Source: Myxococcales bacterium (GTDB lineage: Bacteria; Myxococcota_A; Bradymonadia; UBA7976; UBA1532). Taken from it: 64,000 nt of DNA. How positions within the stretch are numbered: position 1 is the first letter of the stretch; every line of letters begins with the position of its first letter. This document shows positions 34,318 to 45,963 of this stretch, in pieces. The stretch lies in the NCBI GenBank assembly GCA_020633435.1, contig JACKDP010000001.1, positions 496,001 through 560,000 of the forward strand. The letters are read 5' to 3'. The position numbers and the translations under genes are program-made. The notes beneath the pieces are model-generated. The model saw nothing but the letters and a program-made list of their open reading frames with translations, had not been told where the DNA came from and searched no databases.

Positions 34318-34571
34318 CGGATCCCGTCGCCGCCCTGCGCGCGCGCATCGACGCCGTGGATGACGCCGTGCTGGCGCTGCTCGGCGAGCGCCTGGCCATC
34401 GCCCGGGCCATCGGCCAGCACAAGCCCACCCTGGGTCGGGACGCCGAGCGCGAGGCCGCCGTCATCGCGCGCCTGCGCGCCCTGGACGCCACCCTCGCGG
34501 ACGCGGTGCCGGACATCTGGGACGCGCTCTTCGCCACCAGCGACGCCTGGCAGCGCCGCGATCGGGGCTGA
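34314..34571 (+). CDS. Chorismate mutase (AroQ type)
   Basis: An 85-residue all-helical protein matching the AroQ fold: LRARIDAVDDAVLALLGERLAIARAIGQHK supplies the N-terminal helix with its conserved Arg and the Lys, and DAEREAAVIARL the second helix. It converts chorismate to prephenate, the branch point to Phe and Tyr. The ATG overlaps the U32 stop codon. Its place next to a U32 hydroxylase candidate is interesting because prephenate is required for tRNA hydroxylation by TrhP. No fused dehydratase or dehydrogenase domain. Confidence 0.85.
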   Translation: MTDPVAALRARIDAVDDAVLALLGERLAIARAIGQHKPTLGRDAEREAAVIARLRALDATLADAVPDIWDALFATSDAWQRRDRG

Positions 34572-34585
34572 CCCCCCGGGCCGGA

Positions 34586-34750
34586 TCAGTCGCCGAGCGG
34601 CTCGAAGTCGGCCTTGGTGGCCCCGCAATCCGGGCAGGTCCACGTCTCCGGCAGCGACTCGAACGGCGTCCCGGGCGGGATGCCCGCGTCGGGGTCGCCG
34701 ATGGCGGGATCGTACACATGGCCGCAGATGACACAGATATAGGACTTCAC
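34586..34750 (-). CDS. Rubredoxin
   Basis: A 54-residue iron protein that carries single electrons. The two knuckles CVICGHVYD and [11 protein letters not shown] give the four Cys iron ligands, with the usual [13 protein letters not shown] loop between. The GTG start overlaps the stop of the upstream lipoprotein gene (GTGA), so it is translationally coupled as the last gene of the sigma54-activator operon. The electron partner is not visible. A role in oxygen or peroxide defence, or with alkane or diiron enzymes, would be typical. Confidence 0.95.
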   Translation of the reverse strand: MKSYICVICGHVYDPAIGDPDAGIPPGTPFESLPETWTCPDCGATKADFEPLGD

Positions 34751-35010
34751 GGGGTCTTCTTCTCCGCACAGGTGTGGCGACAGTCGGCGACGATGGCCTC
34801 CCAGGCCCGCGCCTGCATCTGGGACTGCTCCAGGCAGTCTCGCACGCACGGGCTCTCCGCCGGATCCCCGGGCTGCGGCAGCGACGCGGTGACGGGCGCG
34901 GGCGGCGGCGCGGCGGGCGCCGCTTCCGTGGCGGGCGGCGCGCTCTGGCAGCCCGGCGAGGCCAGCAGGATCAGGGAAAAAGGCAGCGAAATCGGAGCGT
35001 TAGCGCGCAT
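34747..35010 (-). CDS. Small lipoprotein with Cys-pair helical domain
   Basis: An 87-residue protein with a lipoprotein signal ([13 protein letters not shown]), a Pro/Ala linker, and a short domain with the pattern [12 protein letters not shown]…DCRHTC, likely a two-disulfide helical hairpin. The start overlaps the 3' end of the preceding lipoprotein gene by 11 bases. Not assigned to a family. Confidence 0.7.
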   Translation of the reverse strand: MRANAPISLPFSLILLASPGCQSAPPATEAAPAAPPPAPVTASLPQPGDPAESPCVRDCLEQSQMQARAWEAIVADCRHTCAEKKTP

Positions 35011-35985
35011 CGATCCGGAAGTCGGCCGGCACGTCGTCGAAGCCGGGTCGCTCCGTCCGCCGCTCCGGGACCGGCACCAGCGTGCCGGTCAGGCCGAGGG
35101 GCTCCGACAGGACCGACCGCAGCCACTCGCTCACGTCCCAGGTGACGAGCAGCTCGCGATCGCCGGGCGTGACCTCGACGATGCCCGCGTAGAACTCGAA
35201 GGACCGCCGCGACCGCACGAAGAGGGCGTCGCCCTCCACCTCGGTCTCGCCGGGATCGAAGCCCACGGCGTCGGCCTTGCCGCGCGCGTCGTCGGGGCCG
35301 CCCTCGGAGGGGCTGGGCGCCGGCTCGGCGAAGGGCAGATCGGCCCCGCCCGCGCCGGGCAGCGGCAGGGCGGGCTCATCGGACGGGCTGGGCGCCGGCT
35401 CCGACGGGCTGGGCGCCGGCTCCGACGGGCTGGGCGCCGGCTCCGACGGGCTGGGCGCCGGCTCCGACGGGCTGGGCGCGGGCTCCGACGGGCTGGGCGC
35501 CGGCTCCAGCGGCAGATCGTCCGCCTTGCCGCGCTCGATGAGCTCGTCATCCTCGGGCGCTTGCAGCGCGCCGCCCACGGCGACGGAGACCCCGTCGGCG
35601 TCGGGCCGGATGCGCACGAGCACCTGGTAGGCCCCCGGGCCGGACAGCCGCAGCGCCCGCTCGGGCAGCTCCGTGCGATCCCCCTCCTCGTCGAAGACGT
35701 AGCGCACCGGCACGGCGTCGCCCGCCTGATCGAGGTCCTCCGGCAGCACGAAGATCTCGGCTTCGAAGGAGAGGCGCTCCACGTCGAGGGCGTCCGAGAT
35801 CTCGCCGAGGCCCACGAGGCGCAGCCGGGGCCGCAGCTCCAGGGCGGTGGCGCTGCCCGCGCCGCCCGGTCCACCCACGGCGCCGACGCCCTCGCCACGC
35901 GGCGGCGCGTCGGCCTCTTCCCCGCAGGCTACGAGGGCCAGAGACGCGATCAGGATGGCCCCGAGGGCCTGCGTGAGGCTGCGCA

Positions 35986-35989
<4 letters not shown>
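35000..35989 (-). CDS. Lipoprotein with EPAPSPS tandem repeats
   Basis: A 329-residue protein starting with two Met codons (ATG at 35989 or 35986). The first ATG overlaps the stop of the sigma54 activator (ATGA). The signal peptide ends LIASLALVAC. The N-terminal half is a beta-rich domain (LRLVGLGEISDALDVERLSF…YQVLVRIRP). A linker of six to seven EPAPSPS units follows, then a second beta domain with RSRRSFEFYAGIVEVTPGDRELLVTWD. The phrase (R)GKAD occurs on both sides of the linker, a short motif also common in myxobacterial secreted proteins. Function unknown; probably envelope-associated. Confidence 0.75.
35382..35507 (-). repeat. Six 21-bp tandem repeats encoding EPAPSPS
   Basis: Six consecutive 21-base units (35382, 35403, 35424, 35445, 35466, 35487) are identical except for one change in the fifth. 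Copy number is likely to vary between strains. Confidence 0.9.
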
Positions 35990-39840
<3,851 letters not shown>

Positions 39841-39846
39841 GGACTC

Positions 39847-39935
39847 GGTTCCAGGTCGGTGCTAGACCACAGATGCCGTCGGCGCGCCGGCGGCTGCGCA
39901 GGCCCGCGGGCCGGCGCCGTGGGTAACCTGGAACC
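39847..39935. promoter_or_regulatory. Perfect 10-bp inverted repeat flanking the divergent promoter region
   Basis: GGTTCCAGGT at 39847-39856 and its exact complement ACCTGGAACC at 39926-39935 sit 69 bases apart. As a result each divergent gene has ACCTGGAACCG just upstream of its own ATG (6 and 13 bases away). A shared operator or 5'-UTR element is likely. Confidence 0.55.
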
Positions 39936-39948
39936 GCCCGGGGGCGCA

Positions 39949-40767
39949 ATGATCTGGGTCGTCGTCGTCTGCGGCATCGCCGCGCTGGTCGTCGCGCCGG
40001 CCATCGCCGCCGTCGAGACGTGGCGCCTGCGCCGCGACCCCGATGACATCGGGTTCTGGGTCTTCGCCCGCCAGGTCGAGGGCCGCTGCCAGGTGCGCTG
40101 GGGCCGCGGCCAGTCCCCCATCGTGCGGCTGCCGCTGCCCGGCGCCGAGGGCCGCGCCCGCGTCGTCCCCCTGGGCCGCGGGCGCCAGGCCGTCGAGGTG
40201 CGCGCCTGGCTGGCGGCCTCCACCGGCTTCGCCGCGCGGGTGGCCTCGCCCCCCCAGGCGCCGAACCGCTGGCACGCCCCGGGCCTGGCCCCCGTCGAGC
40301 TGGAGGAGGCCCTGCCCCTCGACGCCTCCGTCGAGAGCACCGACCCCGATCGCATCGCCCGCGTCCTGGCCCGCCGGGCCGTGCGCGACGCCCTGGCCCA
40401 CCTGGCCGACCGCGTCGCCGGCTTCGAGCTGCGCGTCAACGGCGGCCTCGTCGGCCTGCAGGTGCGGCCGGCCATCCCCTTGCGGCCCGGCGCGGCGATG
40501 GAGGCCCTGGGGGGCGTGGCGGTCGACGCCCTGCGCGTCCTCGCCGCCGAGGCCAGCGAGCTGGCGGGCTCCCTGCTCGACTCGGGCGAGGCGCCCCCCG
40601 AGAAGGCGTGCGCGGCCTGCGGCGTGCGCGCCGGGGACGACCCCTGGATCTGCCCCGCCTGCGCCGGCGCCATCCACCGCGGCTGCCGCGAGATGGTCGG
40701 CGGGTGCGCCCGCGCGGGCTGCCGGCTGACGGCCGACGCGGATCCGGGCCGCGGCGCCGAGGCCTGA
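39949..40767 (+). CDS. Membrane-anchored protein with C-terminal RING-like (prokaryotic) zinc finger
   Basis: A 272-residue protein. Residues 2-21 are one membrane helix (VVVVCGIAALVVAPAIAAV). A middle domain of about 180 residues was not recognised. The tail carries Cys221, 224, 235, 238, His243, Cys246, 253 and 258 in the order C-x2-C-x10-C-x2-C-x4-H-x2-C-x6-C-x4-C, with the motif IHRGC. This resembles the prokaryotic RING-finger family 1 treble clef. In eukaryotes RINGs recruit ubiquitin-conjugating enzymes; no ubiquitin-like, E1 or E2 gene is near, so only a zinc-binding role is supported. It is divergent from the sigma54 activator. Confidence 0.7.
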   Translation: MIWVVVVCGIAALVVAPAIAAVETWRLRRDPDDIGFWVFARQVEGRCQVRWGRGQSPIVRLPLPGAEGRARVVPLGRGRQAVEVRAWLAASTGFAARVASPPQAPNRWHAPGLAPVELEEALPLDASVESTDPDRIARVLARRAVRDALAHLADRVAGFELRVNGGLVGLQVRPAIPLRPGAAMEALGGVAVDALRVLAAEASELAGSLLDSGEAPPEKACAACGVRAGDDPWICPACAGAIHRGCREMVGGCARAGCRLTADADPGRGAEA

Positions 40768-40771
40768 CCCG

Positions 40772-41536
40772 GTGGCCCTCGTCACCCTGCTCACCGACTT
40801 CGGCGACGCCGACGGCTTCGTGGGCGCGATGCGCGGGGTCCTCCTGAGCCACGCCCCGGGCGCCCGCCTCGTCGACGTCGCCCACCACGTCCCCCGCGGC
40901 GACGTGGCCAAGGCGGCCCGCGTCCTGGCCCGCGCGGCCCCCTGCTTCCCGGCCGGCACCGTGCACCTGGTCGTCGTCGATCCGGGCGTCGGCTCCAGCC
41001 GCCGGCCCGTCGCCGTCGCCGCGGGCCACCACCTCTTCGTCGCCCCCGACAACGGCGTGCTCGGCCCCACCCTGGCTCGACTGGGGGGCCCGACGGCCGC
41101 CGTCGAGATCCGGGTCGACGCCGCAAGCGCCCGGATCAGCAGCACTTTTCACGGCCGCGACGTCTTCGCCCCCGCCGCGGCCGCCCTCGTCGCCGGGGCC
41201 TCGCTCGCGGCCCTCGGCGACGCCCTCGCCTCGCCGCTCGTGGCCCTGCCCGCCGCGCCGCCGGGCCGCGTCATCGAGGTGGACGCCTACGGCAACCTCA
41301 TCACCGACGTGCCCGCGGACGGCCCCGTGGCGCTCCAGATCGCCGGCCACACGCTGCACGGCCCCGCCACCTGCTACGCCGACGTCGCCCTCGGCGAGCT
41401 CGTCCTGGTGCGCGGCTCGGAGGGCACCCTCGAGGTCGCCGTGCGCGACGGCTCGGCCGCCGCCCGGCTCGGCGTGGGCGTCGGCGCGCCGGTGGCTTGC
41501 GTCGCCACCCCGGGCGAGCGAGGATTCGCGCCGTGA
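40772..41536 (+). CDS. SAM hydroxide adenosyltransferase family protein (DUF62)
   Basis: A 254-residue protein starting at a GTG four bases after the preceding stop. It has the family's motifs: TLLTDFGDADGFVGAMRG, VVVDPGVGSSRRPVAV, APDNGVLGPTL, STFHGRDVFAPAAAALV and DAYGNLITDV. The enzyme uses water or hydroxide to split S-adenosylmethionine into adenosine and methionine; chlorinase and fluorinase relatives use halide and need extra loops that are not evident here. The biological purpose in most bacteria is unclear. The stop codon overlaps the GTG of the following lipoprotein gene (GTGA). Confidence 0.9.
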   Translation: MALVTLLTDFGDADGFVGAMRGVLLSHAPGARLVDVAHHVPRGDVAKAARVLARAAPCFPAGTVHLVVVDPGVGSSRRPVAVAAGHHLFVAPDNGVLGPTLARLGGPTAAVEIRVDAASARISSTFHGRDVFAPAAAALVAGASLAALGDALASPLVALPAAPPGRVIEVDAYGNLITDVPADGPVALQIAGHTLHGPATCYADVALGELVLVRGSEGTLEVAVRDGSAAARLGVGVGAPVACVATPGERGFAP

Positions 41537-42117
41537 AGACGCTCACCCTGCTCGCCCTCGCCCTGGGCCTCGCCGCCTGCGCCGAAGACACGGGCGATGG
41601 CGCCGTGATCGGCAGCCTCTTCGTGCCCGCCTGCGAGGACGGCACCCCCCTCGACAAGACGTGCCCCGAGACGACGGACCCGCGCCAGTGCGAGGCCTTC
41701 GACCTGGGGGCCGACTTCTTCGCCGTCGAGCCCTACGGCGATGGCGCCCTCCTGCGCATCCAGCGGGGCGGCCGCATCCTGGCGCTGACCGACGCCCTGG
41801 TCCTCGAGATCAGCGACTACCGCCTGCTGCGCGGCCAGCTCGGCAACCGCCTGCCCGTCGGCTTCGACCGCAACATCCGCGGCGCCCTCGGCCTCTTCCA
41901 CCTCTGCCCGGACTCGACGCAGAGCTACGACATCAGCGGGCAGGTCACCTTCTCGGCCTTCGGCGTGCACAAAGGCGACCGCGTGGCCGGCACCTTCGAG
42001 CTGGAGGTCCGCGACGGCCGCTCCGAGACGGGCGCCAGCCGCGTGCTCGGGGTGCTGCACGGCGACTTCGACTTCATCGTGCGCAAAGGACCCCCCTATC
42101 AGCCCTTCGCCGACTAG
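41533..42117 (+). CDS. Lipoprotein of unknown function
   Basis: A 194-residue protein starting at a GTG that overlaps the upstream stop. The signal peptide ends LALALGLAAC. The mature domain begins with a Cys-containing segment (FVPACEDGTPLDKTCPETTDPRQC) followed by a beta-rich region (ALLRIQRGGRILALTDALVLEISDY and a C-terminal FDFIVRKGPPY strand). No family was recognised. Its coupling to the SAM-cleaving enzyme is probably only transcriptional. Confidence 0.7.
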   Translation: MKTLTLLALALGLAACAEDTGDGAVIGSLFVPACEDGTPLDKTCPETTDPRQCEAFDLGADFFAVEPYGDGALLRIQRGGRILALTDALVLEISDYRLLRGQLGNRLPVGFDRNIRGALGLFHLCPDSTQSYDISGQVTFSAFGVHKGDRVAGTFELEVRDGRSETGASRVLGVLHGDFDFIVRKGPPYQPFAD

Positions 42118-42145
42118 CCCGCCCCTGGCCGCCGGCGCCCGCCTC

Positions 42146-43366
42146 GTGCTCGAGGTCGAGCGCCTGGCCGCCGACGGCGAGGCCATCGCCCGCGCCCCCG
42201 ACGGCCGCGTGGTCTTCCTCTGGGGCGCCGCCCCGGGCGACCGCGTGGAGGTCCAGCTCGACCGCGTCCGCAAGCGCCACGCCCATGGCCACGTCGTCCG
42301 GCGCCTGGCCGACGGCCCCGATCGCGTGCCCGCCCCGTGCCCGCACGCCGAGGTCTGCGGCGGCTGCCCCTGGCAGGGCATCGACCGGGCCACCCAGCGC
42401 GCCGCCCTCGCCCGCCACGTCGGCCACCTGCTCCAGCGCGCCGTGGGCCACCCCGTCGAGGTGGACGTCGTGCCCACCGCCGCGGGCCTCGGCTGGCGCA
42501 GCACCGCGCGGCTGCACTGGCAGGATGGCCGCCTGGGCTACCACGGCCACCGGACGGCCACCGTGCTCGACGTCGACGCCTGCCCCGTCCTCGCGCCGCC
42601 GCTCGACACCCTGCTGGCGACCGTCCGGGCCACGCTCGGCCCCCACCTCCGGGGCACCGGCACCCTGCGCCTGTCGGCGGGCCCGGGCGCCGAGGCTGGC
42701 ACCGTCCACCTGGCCGGCCCGCTGCCCCCGGCCCTGGCCGCCGCCGCCCGCACGCTGCCCGGCCTGCCCGGCTGCCAGGGCGTCGTCCTGGAGCTCTTCG
42801 GCAAGCGGCCGGAACGACTGGGGAAGACCGAGAACCTGATCGGCGGCGTCCCCCACCCCGCCGACGCCTTCCTGCAGGCCCACGGCCCCGGCGCCGCCGC
42901 CCTCGTCGCCGCCGTCCTCGACCGCCTGCCGACGCCCGGGCCCCTGCTCGAGCTCTACGCCGGCTCCGGCGCCTTCACGGTGCCCCTCGCGCAGCGCGGC
43001 CACCGCGTCACCGCCGTCGAGTTCCAGGGCGCCGCCGCGCAGGCCCTGGCCGAGACGGCGCGGGCCACGGGGCTGCCCATCGACGCGCGCGCCGGCGACG
43101 CCGCCCAGCCGCCTCGCCAGGCCGACGGCCGCCCCTTCCCCATCGCCCTCCTCGATCCGCCACGGGCCGGCGCGGCCGACGCCGTCGCCGCCCTGCACGC
43201 CGCCGGCACCGAGCGCCTCATCTACGTCGCCTGCGACCCCGCTACCCTCGCGCGCGACGTCGGCTGGCTCGCGGCCCGCGGCTGGCGGCTGCTGGAGGCG
43301 GAGATCCACGACCTCTTCCCGCACACCGGCCACGTCGAGACGCTGGCGGTCCTGGCGCGCGGCTGA
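42146..43366 (+). CDS. RlmD/TrmA-family RNA (uracil-C5) methyltransferase
   Basis: A 406-residue class with an N-terminal TRAM-like beta domain, a [4Fe-4S] site at Cys65, Cys71, Cys74 and Cys146 (PCPHAEVCGGCPW and DVDACPVL), and a SAM-binding Rossmann fold (LLELYAGSGAFTVPLA). The catalytic Cys sits in YVACDPATLARD, with FPHTGHVETLAVL at the end. It methylates uracil-C5 in rRNA or tRNA; the Fe-S site favours the RlmD/RlmCD group over TrmA. The GTG at 42146 is the only reasonable start, and no clear ribosome site precedes it, though the gene lies 28 bases after a lipoprotein gene. Confidence 0.88.
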   Translation: MLEVERLAADGEAIARAPDGRVVFLWGAAPGDRVEVQLDRVRKRHAHGHVVRRLADGPDRVPAPCPHAEVCGGCPWQGIDRATQRAALARHVGHLLQRAVGHPVEVDVVPTAAGLGWRSTARLHWQDGRLGYHGHRTATVLDVDACPVLAPPLDTLLATVRATLGPHLRGTGTLRLSAGPGAEAGTVHLAGPLPPALAAAARTLPGLPGCQGVVLELFGKRPERLGKTENLIGGVPHPADAFLQAHGPGAAALVAAVLDRLPTPGPLLELYAGSGAFTVPLAQRGHRVTAVEFQGAAAQALAETARATGLPIDARAGDAAQPPRQADGRPFPIALLDPPRAGAADAVAALHAAGTERLIYVACDPATLARDVGWLAARGWRLLEAEIHDLFPHTGHVETLAVLARG

Positions 43367-43446
43367 GGCGTCCCGCCCTGGTGGCCGCGTCGCCGCTGGG
43401 CTATGCTGCCGCCGGTACCCCGGCCCCGCCCGGGGGAGGAGGCAGC

Positions 43447-43977
43447 ATGGCGGAGCGCCGGTTCATCCCCGTCGTCGTGCGCGGCCTGGCCCTCGATCCC
43501 GAGAGCAACCAGCCGGTGTTGCTCCTCCAGGACGCCACCGCCCGCCTGTTGCTGCCCATCTGGATCGGCGCCGCCGAGGCCGCCGGCATCGCCGCCCGCC
43601 TCTCCAACGAGCGCCCCGCCCGCCCACTGACGGCCGACCTCGTGCACAGCGTCCTCGGGCGCCTCGGGGCCCGCGTCGAGCGGCTGGACGTCCGCGCGGT
43701 GGAAGATGGCGTCTTCCTTGGGGATTTGCTGGTCCGTGACGCCAGCGGCCGCGTCCACCGCATCGACTGCCGCCCCTCCGATGGCGTCGCCCTCGTCCTG
43801 CGCGACGCCGGCGTCATCCGCGTCGAGCGCGCCGTGATGGAGGAGGCCCGCCCCATGGACCTGGCCGAGCTCGACCCCCCGCGCCACGCGATCAGCGCCG
43901 ATGACGAGGCCGGCCGCGCCCGGCTGCTGGCCACGCTGGGCGACCTGGATCCGGCGGAGCTGGGCCTGGAGATGTAG
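43447..43977 (+). CDS. Bifunctional nuclease (BFN, DUF151) family protein
   Basis: A 176-residue protein; the ATG follows GGGGGAGGAGG. The core is a BFN domain: FIPVVVRGLALDPESNQPVLLLQ, LLPIWIGAAEAAGIA, TADLVHSVLGRLG and RIDCRPSDGVALVLR. It lacks the C-terminal UVR motif of some relatives. Plant and thermophile members have nuclease activity, but the role in bacteria is unsettled. A TATGCT box at 43402 may be its -10 element; no convincing -35 box accompanies it. Confidence 0.85.
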   Translation: MAERRFIPVVVRGLALDPESNQPVLLLQDATARLLLPIWIGAAEAAGIAARLSNERPARPLTADLVHSVLGRLGARVERLDVRAVEDGVFLGDLLVRDASGRVHRIDCRPSDGVALVLRDAGVIRVERAVMEEARPMDLAELDPPRHAISADDEAGRARLLATLGDLDPAELGLEM

Positions 43978-44008
43978 GCACCCCGACCCCCGATACGTAG
44001 ATCTGCCC

Positions 44009-44024
44009 TGGCCTGCCCGTTGCG
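44009..44024 (+). promoter_or_regulatory. Candidate sigma54 promoter of the envelope operon (overlaps a sigma70-like site)
   Basis: TGGCCTG-N4-TTGCG has GG and GC ten bases apart and a complete TTGC; the -24 element matches 5 of 7. The same TTGCGG can serve as a -35 box with TATCAT (44044-44049) 18 bases further on, so sigma70 use is an alternative. The ATG is at 44080. Confidence 0.45.
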
Positions 44025-44079
44025 GACCGCGGCGGACCCCCCCTATCATTCGGCGGTTTTTCCTGGAGGCTCGCCAGGC

Positions 44080-44823
44080 ATGCTGCGCTGGGCATTTCGA
44101 GAGGCGCGCTGGCGCCTGGCTGCGGGGGGCGCCATCGCCCTGAGCGGCCCCCTCTGGCTGCCCGCCGAGCCCACCACTCGCATCTGGTCTCTGGCGTTCC
44201 TCGCCGTCCTGGCCCCCTGGCTCGTCCTGGGGCGCGACGCCCTCCGCGTCGAGCGCGACATGCGCGGCCCCCTCGCCTCGGCCCGGGGCCTGGGCCGCTG
44301 GGTGGCGGCCGAGCTCGCGCCGGCCCTGGCCGTCGTCGCGCTGGGCGCCGCCGTCGGCGCCGGCTTCGAGCCCCTGGCCGCCCTGCCCCTCTTCGCGTGG
44401 GGCGCGTTCCTGGTCTGCCTGGCCGACGCCCTCGACCGCCGCAGCGCCCGCGCCGGCGCCGCCTGGGTCGGCGTCATCCTGGTGGCCGTCGTCGTCCTCA
44501 CGGCCCCGCTCTGGGTGGCCGGCTGGCTCGGCGGCGCCTCGCACTGGCCGGGCACCCTGGCCGTGGGCCTGCACCCCGCCGCCGCCGCCCTCGCGGGCGG
44601 GGGCCACGCGACGCTGCAGGACCCGGTGCTCTATCGTTGGAGCCTGAGCGGCGTGGTGGAGGTCCGCCCGCTGCCCTGGTGGCCCGCCACCCTCACCTTC
44701 CTCGGCCTGGCCATGGTGATGGCGCGGGCCGCACTTCACAGCGCCCGGCGGCCGGTCGCCGCCTGGGCCGGGGGCGCCCGCGCCCGCTCGCGTGCACGCA
44801 TGACCCTGGAGGCAGAGAGATGA
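44080..44823 (+). CDS. Polytopic membrane protein (ABC-2 permease-like)
   Basis: A 247-residue protein with about six hydrophobic helices, among them IWSLAFLAVLAPWLVLG, LAVVALGAAVGAGF, WVGVILVAVVVLTAPLWVAG and ATLTFLGLAMVMARAAL, and an Arg-rich C-terminal tail. The ATG follows CCTGGAGG. The layout resembles the permease half of ABC-2 export systems, but no ATPase gene is adjacent. The stop overlaps the next ATG (ATGA). It probably forms an inner-membrane partner of the secreted toroid protein. Confidence 0.6.
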   Translation: MLRWAFREARWRLAAGGAIALSGPLWLPAEPTTRIWSLAFLAVLAPWLVLGRDALRVERDMRGPLASARGLGRWVAAELAPALAVVALGAAVGAGFEPLAALPLFAWGAFLVCLADALDRRSARAGAAWVGVILVAVVVLTAPLWVAGWLGGASHWPGTLAVGLHPAAAALAGGGHATLQDPVLYRWSLSGVVEVRPLPWWPATLTFLGLAMVMARAALHSARRPVAAWAGGARARSRARMTLEAER

Positions 44824-45908
44824 AGCGATTCCCCCGCCTGCTGGCCGCCCTGGTGACGCTCTGCGTCGCCAGCCCGGCCGCCTTCGCCGGCGAGCCCCTG
44901 GACGCCGCCCTCGTCGACACCGCCAAGAAGGCTGTCGACAACGGCATCCACTTCCTGCGCTACAAGCAGGAGGAGAACGGCTCCTACGGCAACCACCCCG
45001 GCCTCACCGCCATGGTCCTGCTCGCCTTCGCCGAGAGCCACCGCGCCTACCGCGCCGACGAGGGCCCCTTCGTCAGCAAGGCGGCCGAGTGGCTGGCGGC
45101 CCAGGCCCGCGCCGACGGCGCCATCACCGGCGACGCCACCCCCACCTACAACACGGCCCTCGCCATCATGGCGCTGCACGTCATCGATCCGGTGAAGTAC
45201 AAGAAGCAGGTCGAGGCGGGTCAGGCGTTTCTGGTGAAGTTCCAGAGCGATGAGGACCAGAAGTACGAGAAGACCGACAAGTTCTACGGCGGCATCGGCT
45301 ACGGCGGCGACGAGCGCCCCGACCTGTCGAACCTGCAGTACGCCCTCGAGGCGCTGAAGAAGACGGACTACGACCCCCAGAGCGATGTGTGGGCGAAGGC
45401 CGAGATCTTCCTGAACCGCTGCCAGAACCGCAGCGAGTCCAATGACCAGGCGTGGGCCGGCAACGACGGCGGCTTCGTCTACGCCCCGGGCCAGAGCTCG
45501 GCCGGCGGCACCACCAGCTACGGCGCCATGAGCTTCGCGGGCCTCAAGAGCCTGATGTTCGCCAAGGCCGGCAAGGACGACCCCCGCGTGAAGGCGGCGT
45601 TCGACTGGATCCGGAAGAACTACGACTTCAACACCCACCCCGGCATGGGCACCACCAGCTACTACTACTACCTGCAGACCGCCGCCGGCGCCCTGGAGGC
45701 CTTCGGCGAGGACTTCGTGCCCGACGAGAAGGGCCGCAAGCGCCGCTGGGCCGCGGATCTCATCACCAAGATCCTCAGCATGCAGCAGAAGGACGGCTCG
45801 TGGGTCAACGCCAACCCCAAGTACTGGGAGGGCAACCCCCTGCTCGTGACCGCCCGCTCCATCATCTCGGTCAACGACGCGCTGCGCTCCGCCGGCGCCA
45901 ACAAGTAG
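44820..45908 (+). CDS. Secreted alpha/alpha-toroid protein (prenyltransferase/squalene-cyclase-like repeats)
   Basis: A 362-residue protein with a cleavable signal peptide (LAALVTLCVASPAAFA). The mature part is a chain of helical hairpins of the squalene-hopene-cyclase/protein-prenyltransferase type: FLRYKQEENGSYGNHPGLTA, WLAAQARADGAI, QYALEALKK, and QQKDGSWVN, a QW-like motif. A TTSYGAMSFAGLKSL segment repeats the pattern. The acidic DxDD catalytic motif of true cyclases was not found, so an enzyme activity is doubtful. It likely binds a peptide or glycan in the periplasm. The start overlaps the permease-like gene. Confidence 0.75.
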   Translation: MKRFPRLLAALVTLCVASPAAFAGEPLDAALVDTAKKAVDNGIHFLRYKQEENGSYGNHPGLTAMVLLAFAESHRAYRADEGPFVSKAAEWLAAQARADGAITGDATPTYNTALAIMALHVIDPVKYKKQVEAGQAFLVKFQSDEDQKYEKTDKFYGGIGYGGDERPDLSNLQYALEALKKTDYDPQSDVWAKAEIFLNRCQNRSESNDQAWAGNDGGFVYAPGQSSAGGTTSYGAMSFAGLKSLMFAKAGKDDPRVKAAFDWIRKNYDFNTHPGMGTTSYYYYLQTAAGALEAFGEDFVPDEKGRKRRWAADLITKILSMQQKDGSWVNANPKYWEGNPLLVTARSIISVNDALRSAGANK

Positions 45909-45924
45909 CGCCCCCGCTGCCATG

Positions 45925-45949
45925 GGGATCGACACGCACCGTCGATCCC
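45925..45949 (+). other. 9-bp perfect hairpin between operon genes
   Basis: GGGATCGAC, loop ACGCACC, GTCGATCCC, placed 16 bases after the toroid stop and 14 before the next ATG. No T run follows. It may act as an mRNA stability or partial termination element that sets relative expression. Confidence 0.5.
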
Positions 45950-45963
45950 GGCATCTTGCCCCC

